Shown piece after piece: positions 12,837 through 24,634 of a stretch of 64,000 nt of DNA; position 1 is the stretch's first letter, and each line of letters starts with the position of its first letter. This DNA comes from Fennellomyces sp. T-0311. Taxonomy: Eukaryota > Mucoromycota > Mucoromycetes > Mucorales > Lichtheimiaceae. The notes under the pieces were generated by a model. The model saw only the letters and a list, made by a program, of their open reading frames with translations, ran no database searches and was not told where the DNA came from. Position numbers and translations under genes: made by a program. The stretch covers positions 1-64,000 of the forward strand of contig JALLLT010000048.1 of the NCBI GenBank assembly GCA_025266875.1. The letters are read 5' to 3'.

Positions 12837-15113
12837 ATGAAAGCAACAGTCGCCTTATACCAAACACTTTTATTATATTTCATATCCATACCATTTGCTG
12901 AAGCGCAAGGCACAAATGGACAGGGCGCTGGTATAACGCAGCACAATTTTCGCCTTTGTAAACATGCTGACATTCAATTGTTTGTTTAGGTGCCCAATGC
13001 GTTCCATACCCTGGCGGTGTCTGCTCTGTAGGTGCCATGGACACAAAAATAACTACGGATCCTCATCCATCTTGTTCAGGGTTATATAGACTACGATGTG
13101 TATTTACCCGAGGGTGTAACGTTTGAAACGATCGAACGGGAACTGCAGCCATTAGTAAACCTCACGGAGTGGCTGGGTGAGATCCATTACGGCTGCGTAG
13201 AAGCTCATTACCAACACTCGTGTTCGTTCAATTATCCGAAATGCACCAGTACCATGCAAAACGGCACAGAAAGTACGAAATACATACGCAATCGACAGTT
13301 ATAGATTGATTTCTAATTTTCAAGTAGCACCAAGTATCCAAATGGGATGTTTATCCGCCTGTGAACACGCCGTTGAAGAATGTGGAGTGATATTTAACGT
13401 CACAGGAAACCACGACGGGATGCCGAACTGTACAGCTCCATCTCCATTAACCGGTTTACCTCCGCAAAGCAGCAATTGTAATTCAGTTCCTGCAAAAGGT
13501 ATATTTGCCTAAATTTCCACGCGTAAATACTTTTGGTAACATTTTGATTTGGCAGATCCCGAAAAAGCCTCGCACGGGTTCAATGTATCAGCTGTTCCCG
13601 CCGGATACATACTTACTGAATGCACACCGCCTTTTGTTAAAGACCCATTGGCAAAGGTGGGTAGCAACGATACACTCGATCCTATCTACTGTCGGTTTGG
13701 CTGCTGTATACCGTGTCCAGCTCAAAATTACGTATGTGAAAGTGGCATTGTTATTCTTCCGTTTACTAATATGCAGTGTCAAGTTTTATAAAGAGGGCTA
13801 TCCCCAGAAAGGATTTTTGGCAACAGATATCATTCGTATTACAGGCTGTATATTATCGTTCTTTGTGCTCGTCAGTTACCTGGTATTGCCGGATAAGAGG
13901 AGGTACGGTTCATTGTGTCGTTAGCAATCGACGGTTACTCATATGATGAGTAATTACCATAGGCATCCAACAATTATCATCCTGTATATATCGCTGTGCA
14001 TTTTCGTGTTCAGTTTGGTCGCATTTTTCTCGATCGGTGATCCCAAGCGACTTCAATGTGCAGCGGATGGAATACAACAAGGCACTCAAGATAACAATAC
14101 ACTATGCGCAATTCAAGGTAAAAAGTGAACGTGTGCAATTTCAGCGCAAAAATTGTAACACCAATTTTACACAGGTGCCCTCCTGATTTTCGCATCAATG
14201 GGAAGCACAATGTGGTGTGCAGTAATGATTTTCAACCTACACTTGCATACTGTATGGAACAACAACTTTTTGTACGACAAGTATATCATCTTGAACGTCG
14301 TCTGTTGGGGTGTACCTGCAGCTGTCATGGGCACAGCGCTTGGACTCCACGCAGTCAAGTTTGAATTCGCCAACTTGTGTCTGGTCAAAACGGAATTGAT
14401 CATGAAGGCGTTCTTCTATCCACTTGCTGCAGTTGCACTACCTGCCTTTGTTGCCCATGTTGCCACCTTTTTCTATATTGGCAAAGTGAGTGTCTCTCAA
14501 AATTTAGCTGTCATTTATCAGGTTGAACTAATGTATTCCATCAGGTTGCCGTGAAAATGGGTATGGAGCAAGAAATGTCCCAGTCACTATCCAATTCGGC
14601 TGGCGGTGACTCGACTTCGACTCCACCACAGAAAATGTCAAGCGCTCGACGACACCGTCACGTCATTGCTGCTGTCAAGATTCAGTGGCGTGCGTTACTG
14701 CTAGCAACAGTAATGGCAGTCGCAGTCGTATTCTACTGGGTAAGTCGGCGATTTAAAGAACGATCAGTATCCTATACTAATGTGGGTATGTAAAGCTCTT
14801 TTATATGATTCAAATAGGCAAAATGATGGAACTAAAATACGAACCCAAAGCTATGTTCGACTGGATCGGATGCATGATGGATTCTAAAACAACTCAAAAT
14901 GACTGCACAGTCCATTTAGAAGAATACCTACCACCATTTGCACTGATGATTACAGCCGAAGTGCTTGTCAGCATTATCGGTATTTCACTGTTCTTCAACT
15001 TCGTCAAGCGATCTCTTCTACGCGAGTGGAACGATCTTATTTACAATATACGCGTATCTATCGGCATGCGAGGACGTGTCGAGAAAAATGGTGATCAGTT
15101 CTTCGCTCTGTAA
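12837..15113 (+). CDS. Frizzled/Smoothened-like seven-TM receptor
   Basis: Putative class F G-protein-coupled receptor. Ten exons: 12837-12930, 12990-13027, 13080-13272, 13328-13498, 13556-13731, 13784-13902, 13963-14117, 14175-14485, 14545-14739, 14796-15113; 589 residues, all joins in phase. Residues 1-25 are a signal peptide (MKATVALYQTLLLYFISIPF, then AEAQG). Residues about 35-220 form a Cys-rich, N-glycosylated ectodomain ('CVPYPGGVC', 'YGCVEAHYQHSC', 'MGCLSACEHAVEECG', 'YCRFGCCIPCP') in the place of a Frizzled CRD. Hydrophobic helices lie near 240-259, 266-288, 316-337, 350-370, 392-415, 466-487 and 527-550. A Ser/Thr/Pro-rich loop with 'ARRHRH' lies between helices 5 and 6. Just behind helix 7 is 'FVKRSLLREWNDL', reminiscent of but not matching the animal KTxxxW Dishevelled motif. 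Frizzled-like proteins are known from some basal fungi; ligand and signalling here are unknown. No start alternative fits, since only this ATG gives the signal peptide. Confidence 0.85.
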
Positions 15114-15216
15114 TATACTATGCCCCATTTTCTTACTCATATACCATTATTTATCGTACTTATTTTAATACATACACCTACGCATTCATTTTATTGTGGT
15201 ATTAAAAAATCTTAAC

Positions 15217-15282
15217 TCAAACCTGTCCACCGTTGTGACCTAGTAGTAAGTGGTGATGAGCAGCCTGACTTTCGCGGTACCT
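15217..15282 (-). other. exon-like stretch behind RPS9
   Basis: On the minus strand a perfect acceptor context ('gctttcag') precedes an open stretch that would encode a His-rich tail ending 'HHHLLLGHNGGQV' and a TGA stop; an AATAAA signal follows near 15197. It lies in the 288 bp between the convergent Frizzled-like and RPS9 genes. It could be an alternative 3' exon of the RPS9 transcript or chance. No partner exon is identified. Confidence 0.2.
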
Positions 15283-15401
15283 GAAAGCAGATATTAGATT
15301 AAGCATTCCACATAATAACAATATGGAGGCAGCACTCAGATTTTCTTTCCCAACAAGATGTGGCTTTATTTTGGATTAAGGGTACAAAAGTAGCGAGTAG
15401 T

Positions 15402-16032
15402 TTACTCCTCATCCTCATCCTCACCACCCTCAGCGGCCTTAGCGCGCTTTCTCTTAACGCGACCAGCGCGACCACCACCATAGGGCGAGGTCAAAGCAAA
15501 GTCGATGTGCTTTTGCGAATCCTATAGGAATTAAAGGATTAGTACCACAATCACAGCAGATTCCAGTCAAAAATAAACATACCAAGCGAACGATGAACGA
15601 AGGAACGTTAACGATCTGCTTGCCGACGCGAATGTGACGTTGACGGATCAAGACACGGGCGTGGTGAATAGACTTGGCAAGACCAGACTTGAAGACCTGG
15701 GTCTGGAGACGGCGCTCCAAGAAATCCTCGATCTTCAAACCAAGAACGTAATCGAGCTTCATGCGGCTCTCGTCCAACACACCAATGCGGACCAAACGGC
15801 GAATCAAGGCGTTACCCTCGAAAAGACGACGGGGGTCCTTCTCGTCCAAAGTAAGCAATTCACGAGCAGCACGACGAATCTTGGACAGGGTCAATCCGAC
15901 ACGCCAGACCTCCTTCTTGTTCTTAAGACCGTATTCACCGACCAACTTCAATTCTTGGTCGAGACGAGCGGACTCGTAGGGACGCTTGGGTACCTTGTAG
16001 GTCTTGCTGTAGGTTCTATACGCACCAGTCAT
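15402..16032 (-). CDS. RPS9: 40S ribosomal protein S9 (uS4)
   Basis: Cytosolic small-subunit ribosomal protein uS4, which binds 18S rRNA early in assembly and helps decoding accuracy. Two exons, 16032-15583 and 15521-15402, with a 61-bp intron, give 189 residues, the usual eukaryotic length. Recognisable segments are '[20 protein letters not shown]', '[19 protein letters not shown]', the S4-domain stretch '[20 protein letters not shown]' and, in exon 2, '[20 protein letters not shown]' with an acidic tail. The first exon starts with [13 protein letters not shown], as in other fungi. A plus-strand 185-codon frame over it is an antisense shadow from strong codon bias. Confidence 0.97.
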
Positions 16033-17942
16033 TGCGACGATAGAAAAGGAAGGAAAACAAAAGCTGCCTGCCGCTGTTGCTACTTTTTACCCGTCGATTC
16101 GCAAAAAAAAAATCGCGGAATGAATTTCATTGGCTGCCTTTACAAGCCTCTTCTTGCTGCCATAGTAAGGAACGCCGCCACTTTCTTGTAACTGGGGCAA
16201 CAGGTGTTGTCAGTTGCCCCTTTCACATCCGCATACAAATAAATGGGTAAAGATCTCACTACTGTACGGCCCATTCATTTTCCAACTAATTTTGCGATAT
16301 GATCAAAGCTGTTATGTTTTAATTTTACGGATTATAGCTGGAAAACTTAAAATCGTCAAAGGCTTTAGTACTGTTCACTTTATCAAAGTCCAAATGATTA
16401 CTTTTCTTGCAAGCAATTCGATGGTATGTTTGACTCTGAAGATATGGTGATAGTGGCAACCGTGCTCCGGGTAAACAGTTTAGGTGACGGCACGTTTACC
16501 CTCTTTAGGCTCGATACATATAAAGTCCGTTGAGCAATTTGCTTTGCTTGTTTGTGCGGAGAACATGTTTTAGTTTTCCGAAAGAACATGGAATAGGTTT
16601 TAATGATCGAATAGTAGGAGGCAGAATCCATAGGATATACACAAATAAGCAAAAGGCCTGTCGATATTAGCCGAATTTTTTGTGTTTCTATCTGCTAAGT
16701 TTTACTACTACCTTGTCATCTGCTTCTTTTTCTATCATGCTACTGTCGTCACAATCAGCCTTCCTTGATTCACAATATGCATCTGGAAGCATTTTTCATA
16801 CATGACTTGTAATGCAACAGCTCAATATCTTTTGAAACTGACATCCATCCTATTTAACCTCCAAGATCAAATAAAGTAAGGTCGAAATTGCCCTGTGATA
16901 TCTTAAAACAATAGATCGACTTCCCTACCTTTCAGTAGAGAGCCTACTTTCCTGCGATTTAAAATGTCTTACTTTCCTTTTCACCGCTGCTGACATTACT
17001 ATGGGATATAACATAATGAGAGCGCAGGATAAATCGCCCGGTGCAGAATGAATGTGCTAGACTAATATCGTCTTTTGCAAGAAACTATAGAGATAAAATC
17101 TGAGATATAAGATCTATCGTGGCTATGTATATAAATGACGTTGCGTTAACGAAATTTGTTATGATATGCTGAAAGACTACTCGTGTTACACATATTTTGT
17201 AGAGGCTGTTTCCAAATCTGGCAAATGGCAATGGAGATATGTATGTTACTTACAAAAAGACAAATAAGGTATTGTCTTGTTACAGGCTACATCATCGCGT
17301 TTATAATAACTGCCATGTACATTGGCTATTACATTGATAGCATTTCTAAGAATCTATTAGCATACTTAATCGCTGTGATATGTTACGCAGTATTACTTTC
17401 ACATAAGCCCCACGAAATACTTAAACAGAATCAATTAGGGTCAAATGATGACCTCTTCCTTCTTTAAAGCATCCAAGAGTATACGATGGTCGGATTATGT
17501 CGTAGAACTCCACTCCTCGTATGACAGCCATTGTGATATGGCAGAACAGTCATCGCTTCCCATACAAAAGAACGACGGAAATTCTTTCCGAAGGATTTTA
17601 CGCATGCTCAAGGACTTCATGATATGATACTGAATCGCAGGAACAGTATTGTTGCTTGGTTAGATCAAAAGCTCGAGGCTCATCCACCAAGAGGCTCTGT
17701 GACTGCTTGTGCCTAGCAGCGCGGCGCCTTCATACAAAAATTTTCAAGACGGCTTGGCTCCTTCTTTCTTTTCCGAACTTAATACGTTGACAGGTAAATG
17801 ACGCGAACGATAAAAGCGAATACAGCCACCAGCCGATTGCGTTTGTTCCTATGACATTGTCAATTGCCTGAATGCTGCAGTTTTTTCTGCCTGATTTTCT
17901 GATTCTCTAACGAAATTATTATTCATTATTTATATCAATAGA
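16033..17942. other. intergenic with one doubtful small membrane ORF
   Basis: 1.9 kb between divergently transcribed RPS9 and RPL21. A single plus-strand frame at 17183-17467 (94 codons) contains two hydrophobic stretches ('YIIAFIITAMYIGYYI', 'NLLAYLIAVICYAVLL') and is followed in another frame by a 60-codon ATG frame (17445-17627). No splice join or family match supports either, so neither is called as a gene. The last 200 bp should hold the RPL21 promoter. The rest shows nothing. Confidence 0.3.
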
Positions 17943-18612
17943 ATGCCTCACTCCTTCGGTCGTAAGTAAAAGCAGAGACCAGCACTCGAAAATGAATATG
18001 AAAAAATGGAATGGAAAAGACTGACCATGTGCTTTTCCAGTTCGCGCTCGCACCCGCCACATGTTCTCGCGCAAGTTCCGCGAGCATGGCGCCATCCCTC
18101 TTTCGACCTACTTGAAGACCTACAAGACTGGCGATATTGTCGACATTAAGGCCAACGCTGCCGTGCAGAAGGGTATGCCCCACAAGTTCTACCACGGGTA
18201 TGTCACAGATAATTGATTGATCTGCGGGTGGTTACTGATCCATATATAAACAGTCGCACTGGTGTCATCTACAACGTCACCAAGTCCTCCGTTGGTGTGA
18301 TCATCAACAAGCGTGTTGGTGGCCGCTACATCGAGAAGCGCGTCAACCTCCGTGTTGAGCACATCAAGCACTCCAAGTGCCGTCAGGAATTCTTGGACCG
18401 TGTCAAGGAGAACGCTGCCAAGAAGAAGGCTGCTAAGGAAGCTGGCAGTAAGTTAGAATTCGAGCCGGTTATATGCGTCGATACTCATTTTCTTTGTAGC
18501 CAAGGTCTTCTTGAAGAGACTTCCTGCCCAGCCCCGCGAGGCCCGCTACGTCAAGGCCAAGAAGAACGTTCCCCAGACCATCACCCCTGTCCCTTACGAG
18601 ACTCTTTTGTAA
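17943..18612 (+). CDS. RPL21: 60S ribosomal protein L21 (eL21)
   Basis: Cytosolic large-subunit ribosomal protein eL21. Four exons: 17943-17961, 18041-18197, 18254-18447, 18500-18612; total 160 residues, the exact family length. Segments '[20 protein letters not shown]', '[20 protein letters not shown]', '[20 protein letters not shown]', '[19 protein letters not shown]' and the C-terminal '[15 protein letters not shown]' match the yeast protein closely. The first exon codes only six residues (MPHSFG) plus one base, so the start depends on a 79-bp intron; its position directly before the conserved 'RARTRHMF' supports it. Early introns are usual for fungal ribosomal-protein genes. Confidence 0.97.
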
Positions 18613-18989
18613 AGACATCGTCATGGATGCGTTGTAATAAATCTTCTTTTGGCATACTACGAGTGATTGGGTATCTGGACTTTGTGTGTATCCGAGTACA
18701 TCAATCGCTTAATATATCCTGGCATTCATGGCAGCAAGAGATACTGGATGAAACAATTGGCTCATGATGAAGAATTCCAACACGTTCGCTATTTGTTATC
18801 ACTTACGTACATTTAATTAAGAGCTTTTCATAGCTACCAGAGTAGGTATCGCAGATCGTTCCACTACGATCACAAAAGCCAACGCAACTGTGTGAGATTT
18901 TATGCAGTGGAGTAACGATTCTACTTCATGCTCAACTGCACTTGTCTCTATACCCTCCAGGGGATCAATAAGGCTAGACCTGAAAGGGT
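18613..18989. other. RPL21 3' region
   Basis: Downstream of RPL21; an 'aataaa' signal lies about 25 bp after the stop codon. No coding region is supported. Confidence 0.4.
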
Positions 18990-19520
18990 GCGAAAGAGAA
19001 CATCATGAACTGCATGGAGACAGTCAATCCTTTTGCTGCCAGTGCGCCCCACGCAAGTATACAGAGGTTCCAGTGCAGATCGGCAAACAAACATCTCTTC
19101 GTGGTTGTCTGTATCAACGGTGCCTTGGAAATTTTGCTGTTCTTGATCATATCCACTGTTATTACGACATCAACAACCGTGCTGTCACCGATTGCCCTAT
19201 TTGCTCTTGTGTGCAACCTTGATCCGGCTTTACCGATCAAGACAATTCCGTTAACCTGGTCTCAGATGTTCGGGTCCCCTTCGATAACATGGCAAGGCCA
19301 TATGAAACTCAGTTATAAAATGTATCTTTGCGGCTATTACACAAAGCATTCGTCCTTTCTGTCCTGACTCATCACCATGACGAAGAAGGAGAATGAGATA
19401 GCTACTAGCTAGACCTTTTTGACTCGTAGTAGCGGCACACGTACCAAATACGTTCTACGTATAAAAAAATATGGATGTTTGGTCATGTCATTCAAAAGCT
19501 TTTTCTCGTTAAGCGATACC
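18990..19520 (+). repeat. diverged dispersed repeat, copy 1
   Basis: This stretch is related to 59200-59660. Shared blocks occur in the same order: 'acgacatcaacaaccg' (near 19165 and 59348), 'aaagcattc' followed by 'gactcatca' (near 19340 and 59545), and 'tggtc..gtcatt' followed by 'gcgataccaca' (near 19490 and 59635). A 120-codon frame at 19005-19367 contains a hydrophobic segment ('ALEILLFLIISTVITTSTTV') whose counterpart in copy 2 reads 'IRSFISTSTTAQLSIGLF' in the matching frame. It may be a decayed transposon or two decayed copies of one small membrane-protein gene. Confidence 0.5.
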
Positions 19521-20951
19521 ACAGAAGGGATCTTTTTACGAGCATTTGTAGAGTGCAAGATTATGGTGATGATTCAGTAGGAAGAGGAGCAGGACACAAC
19601 GATTACGAATGATGTTTCATTCAACGAACTTAGTTTCTGCTCGTAGGAAGAGAACAAGGCTGCCTCATTTGAAAGAGGAAATTAAGAATTGGAAAAAGAA
19701 GCTTCCACGAAGACAAAGTTGAACGATGATAACTTTTTTTTATCTGAAGACTTGCTCCATTGAGCAAATACTATTTATATCCGGTTAGTTATTTATATTA
19801 AATCTATTCATTGTCAAAGCCAATATATACGCTCCTCTAGCCTATGATTGCCGAGATCCAAAGTTAATATTAGTGTAGCACCTTAGTGGCAAACATAAAT
19901 ACAGAGCAGACGAATGCCACATACGTACCATAAACACAACAAAGAATACAAATGAGATGCCCTTGATTAAAGAGTTTTCGAATTCCACTTTACTTCATTT
20001 TCTTTTTAAATATACGAAGATAAAAAGCATTGATGCCTTATGTTTTGATATATCTCGGAAGAAATTCGAATTCAAATGCTTATCTTCTATGCACACATTC
20101 CCATACCCACTCTTTCTATGTCCACAGCGCCAAGCCTTAATACACTGTTCACGATTCTTCATAAAATACTTTATTGCATGCACACAATAATCTCAGGGTA
20201 TAAAATTCAATTGTAAAGGTGTTACTTATACAGTAATACACAAACTCAAGCAAGACCAAAATTGTATTAAGGGGTCCAAAAACTATTGGAAATTAAAGCA
20301 CGATCTGGGAATTGCATTGGTTGGTACGGAAACTGTCAGTTTAGTCAAGTACATTAGTTCCCATTGAGATCGACATGATGTAATACATAACGATACTCCA
20401 TAAAAAGATGAGTTTGTCATATCTTCACCAGAAAATTATAGTACAAGGTCATACCGAAAGAATGGGATCACACATTTATACTGTCCCTGTCATTATGTAA
20501 TATTTGGTAGCATATATATGCGCCTGATTTCTGTTCCTGTTTCTCAACAATCACTTGACGGACCACTGTTTACTTATTCAAGACACTGACTCCTGCGTCC
20601 GCTGACAAACTATAAAACTAAACGCCATTTTATAAAAGATTATGCTTGACAAAAAACTTGCTTGAAGAAGGTGTACAGATTTGCATGAACATGCTCAGTA
20701 AATGCAAAAAGGAAAATAAGGTATCAAGGCACATGCAGTTGGTTAGCTAAACAGTCCATTGGTAATACTTTTCCATATCAGGCAAATAAAGACATAAGTG
20801 TTTGCTGAGGTGTACTTAAACCATTGATTCGATCGGCAGTAGCTCAAGATGCTATCAGCTATTGATGTGGAGGCTGTTGCTAGAGATGGTAATAGAATGG
20901 TTACATATATTAAACATAATCGTACAAAATTCAAAGTAAAAACTATTAATC
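19521..20951. other. intergenic, nothing supported
   Basis: AT-rich sequence up to the 3' end of the F-box gene. Only short frames of random composition are present. No RNA gene or transposon end was recognised. Confidence 0.4.
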
Positions 20952-22150
20952 CTATGCCCAAAATTCCTCCCCGCTTCCATCCTCACTATCTTCACCACTC
21001 CACGATGGCGACAACAACATACCGTTATCACTTAATTTTCCCTCGGCTGTGAGATCATGGGATGACGATGAGGTACGTGATCGCCAATAAAACGTATGCC
21101 TAGATTCATAGTCGATCAGGAGACCATCGCCAATAGCTTGGTCTGCAGGTATCAGTCGAACCCAATCAATTTCCTACCAAAAAAGAAGTTAGTTTAAGAT
21201 GGCAAGGTCACCTATAAGATTCCTTACAATGCCTGATTTCCAGTAATTTGTCCGTTTTTCATGCGAAAGACGCACATCGGTGAACCCCCATTCGTCTTTG
21301 ATCACGAGTTCACCGGGTATCGTCAACAGAATCCAAGTATTGGTAACGACATCTTCTCGGGCATAAAAGTCTGACGGTGTAGTGTAGCACAACTCTGCGC
21401 CTCCCTTTTCGCACATTTAGAACCGTTTAGTTTGATAAGCCTATTATAGACCAACCTGCAACGTTCGAGCAACATAGTCCAAAGGCTCGTTCCATCGAGC
21501 AGAAAGCGACAGTCGTGTGCGCCATTGAATTCGATATCGGCCTGGCGGAACACCTTCAATCACTCCAGAAATCTGTTCGCCCCTTGTTGTCAGCGCCTTT
21601 TTTTTGTGAGGATAAAACAATTATACATACATCAAACCAGCAGACAGAATGCAATTTTACAGTTGCACCGTAAATACTTTCGTTTGTTCGCTCGGTTCGC
21701 CAGTAAGGAAGTCTATTGTGGATCATCTCCATGTTTTGCGCCGCGGATATCTGGCAGTGATCTATTCGGTTTTAGTTTAACTTGAAACATTTTTTTCTCT
21801 CTTCAGCCTTACCTTTTGCCATATATAGCTCACGCCAACAACGAGGTTCGTTGGGGCATTCGCTCATTTCGTCGAGTGCCACATGGTACAATCGCGGGAA
21901 TCGCACTCTGGTCATGACACTCCACAGGTATTCATCTTGAACAAGGGTACGGAAAGCACGGTTGCACTATGAGGCCAAGTCGTTAAGGAGACGTGTGAGT
22001 GTGTGCGGAAAGATTAGGGGCTCATACTTTGCCGAGGTTTTCGATATCGGTGCCTGTTAACCAAGTGGAAATTAAATAAAAAACTTCTCGCGGAATATCG
22101 GCCAAGGTGGTTGTGGAGGAGACGAATTTTAGACTGTGTAGTTGCTCCAT
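20952..22150 (-). CDS. F-box protein with PP2-like C-terminal domain
   Basis: Likely substrate-recognition subunit of an SCF ubiquitin ligase. Six exons on the minus strand: 22150-22028, 21966-21813, 21761-21631, 21572-21456, 21404-21228, 21173-20952; 307 residues with all phases consistent. Residues about 16-60 are an F-box ('LADIPREVFYLISTWLTGTD', then 'RAFRTLVQDEYLW'), ending in 'RCWRELYMAKDHCQ'. The remainder resembles the phloem-protein-2 lectin-like fold found behind plant F-boxes: 'RLPYWRTERTNESIYGATVK', 'VCWFDISGVIEGVPPGRYRI', 'RLSLSARWNEPLDY', then 'EWGFTDVRLSHEKRTNYWKS' and 'GIEIDWVRLIP'. A Ser/acidic tail ends the protein. Substrate and glycan binding are unknown. The exon 3 acceptor (AATAG) was preferred over a nearby CCAG because only it keeps frame. 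Confidence 0.75.
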
Positions 22151-24444
22151 GTGTAGAAGTATAGAGAAAAGAAAAGAGGAAGATACCAATATTAATGGAT
22201 TGCATAATTGGCTTATTATATAACAGGGGCATGGTCGTGCGATTGCGCTTGTAGCTGCAGGGCAATGCCGGTTTACTGTCACACGACTTCGCTCGTTTTG
22301 GGTTTCAAACGAAAAGCCTATATGCCATGCAAGGCGGCCTTTTGTTTTGCTTGTACACTATTCTATCCATAAACGAACCTGGCCCGGTGTTTAGGTAACG
22401 GCGGGGTATGTTGTTTGGGCTTGGTTATTGTCCTGGTGACACCGTCGTTGCTTAGAAAAGCCTCCACTACGCATAAACATTGGTGAAAAAAAGTTAAACG
22501 AAACCAGCCAATACATATTTTCCATTCAGTTAACTAAAACATAAACAAAAGCATCATACGTGCTTCTTCTTTACGTCATATGTGGAAACTGCGGGCTTGT
22601 TTGACATGGCGGCGTTCAAGTAACAGAACGGCAAGTAGCTGCATCCTGCTTGGGAAGGAGAATGAAAACTTGGAACCGCACACCAGCGCTTCTTATTTAT
22701 CCAATACTTGCGACGATCCAATCAAAAACAAGCTTTTTTTAGATTGACGTACATTAGTTTAATATAATTACTGTTTTTCTTAATATCATCTATGCAATTT
22801 GCAAGTGTTATTAAAAGAAAAGACGATTCTTTATGTGATTTTCCGGGAATGGACAATTTCTTGGTTTTTGACAGGCTAAGAAGACACGGCGGTTCGGATA
22901 CGTTTTATATCCCCAAAAGAGCTAAACCATGTGCTTCAACAAAGATGCAAGATTCTAAACGAACAACCGCATCATGCGGAGGTATAAAAAAACCTTCTGT
23001 TTCATGAGTCTTACAAACATTGATCGATCTTTGATCCTTTTTGTTTTGAAAAAAATTCTTCTTTTGTCGATCCCTCTTCCATTGATATGGGTTTATAGAC
23101 ATGTATCATTTGTCTGGGATTCAGTAAATTATTTCTTTCTGTATGGCTATGTATAACATACCTTGTTACTATACACGAACATCGCTTGGTTCTCGCTCAT
23201 TGCAAAGGCCAAAGAAGAAAAAGGAGCACGCTGCTTTTATTTTCTCACTGGGGCACTTTTTTTGTCACTTCGCTGATACAAACATCCGATTGTTACACCT
23301 TTGAAGTAGGGTGTGTTTGTGGCCGTAATACATGATGCATTGTGCATCTGGAAGCCCTTTATTACCCAAAGCAAAGAATATCACACTTTAAAAGCATCAT
23401 CTACCGCATGGATCATCAGTTTTCTATAGCATAATTCAACGTATTATAGGTTCCTTATGTGAGACAAGGAGACTAGCTCGCTTGCCTTCAGGCTCGCCAG
23501 ATTACAGTCAACTAAATTAATGTACAATGCAATGCAACACTTTCTTATTAGAGTGCGTAATACCGGTCGGAATTTTGACAAATACCACGAGCAGCAACTT
23601 TCAGATATGCAGCATCCGGAATGCCCACTTTATTGACGGACGTCGGTCGTAACCATGTGCAGATGTGGCTCAGTTTCTTTCTCAAGGTCTGATTTGTTGG
23701 GGATAATAATGCCTCATGCGATGGCGGTGACGACTTACACCCTGACCTACCGATTGCTGATGTGCCGCGCATTTTACACCAAGTTTATTTACGTGCACAT
23801 CTCCAGGTTTATCGAAAGTCTATCATATTTGCTGAGAATCATCTTTTTAAATTAAAGAATGACAAGAAGTCGTCCTTGATACCCAGTTATCGTGGGGAAA
23901 CTTTCTCCCTTTAGATAGCAGTTTGGATTAAATTATGAAAGCAAACGTCCGCCTTTTTTTATATTAGTGATTTCATAGTCAACCCTTTTCCTCTGCGCAT
24001 CTATATTCTGATCAGATGAAATTGCTTCTCCGTGCGTAACAGTAAAAGATTATGCATTTTTTTTTTGTAAGTCGTGGAAGAAGTGGCAAATTCAAATACA
24101 TACTTTGGCGTTTTTGTCATAGGTACGAACATTTTCAATTCCGCGTTTACATATAATCAGCTACATGTGCTATATATGCCGGAAGAGAAAACAAGTTTAA
24201 TCATGCCGATCGCAGGTAGCTAACTCTCGAAAGGCTGACCTAGGTGGAGAAAACTAAATTGTGTCAAGCCGTTTTGCTTTTATTTTTCTCATGGTTTACA
24301 CATCCACCCTCTTGTGAAATGGAAATCCGCTTAATAGTTATCGTCATGGTATTATGAAGTGCTACCTTTAATTCAATTATGTAACTAGAATTAGCACTAC
24401 GTTGTATATTCACCGGCGGCTTTACGTCAAATAATATCGATCGC
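22151..24444. other. intergenic, one weak small ORF
   Basis: 2.3 kb with no convincing gene. A 71-codon plus-strand ATG frame at 22792-23007 has a reasonable charged composition ('KRKDDSLCDFPGMDNFLVFD') but no splice partner or recognised family, so it is not called. The rest is AT-rich with nothing recognisable. Confidence 0.3.
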
Positions 24445-24634
24445 TGAGGTATCGAGCAGATCCAAGTTCTTCTACATCTTGACCCTTATGTGCTCACAGC
24501 ATTGTGCTATGGTCTCGGCAATAATTGCGTCGTCTGAAATAACATGGACGAAGATTGTGAGAACGTTCAATTTAACGACTTTTATCTGAATTCGACAAAG
24601 TGACGTTTCTCCAGTGCTAGGCGATGGCATCTAT
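24445..24634 (-). repeat. inverted repeat, left arm
   Basis: Read on the minus strand this arm matches the plus strand at 25358-25500 and again at 25823-25850, at roughly 85-90 percent identity by eye. Shared blocks include 'gttctcacaatctt' and 'ttatttcagacgacgcaatt'. It contains no gene. Confidence 0.65.

Noticed and set aside
13505..13924. 139-codon frame over the Frizzled-like gene
   Set aside because: Its first half is a wrong frame over exon 5; only the part from 13784 belongs to the receptor.
15245..15290. C/D-box snoRNA candidate ('gtgatga' with 'ctga')
   Set aside because: Boxes are only about 30 bases apart and there is no terminal stem.
15634..16191. 185-codon plus-strand frame
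   Set aside because: Antisense to RPS9, a strongly codon-biased gene.
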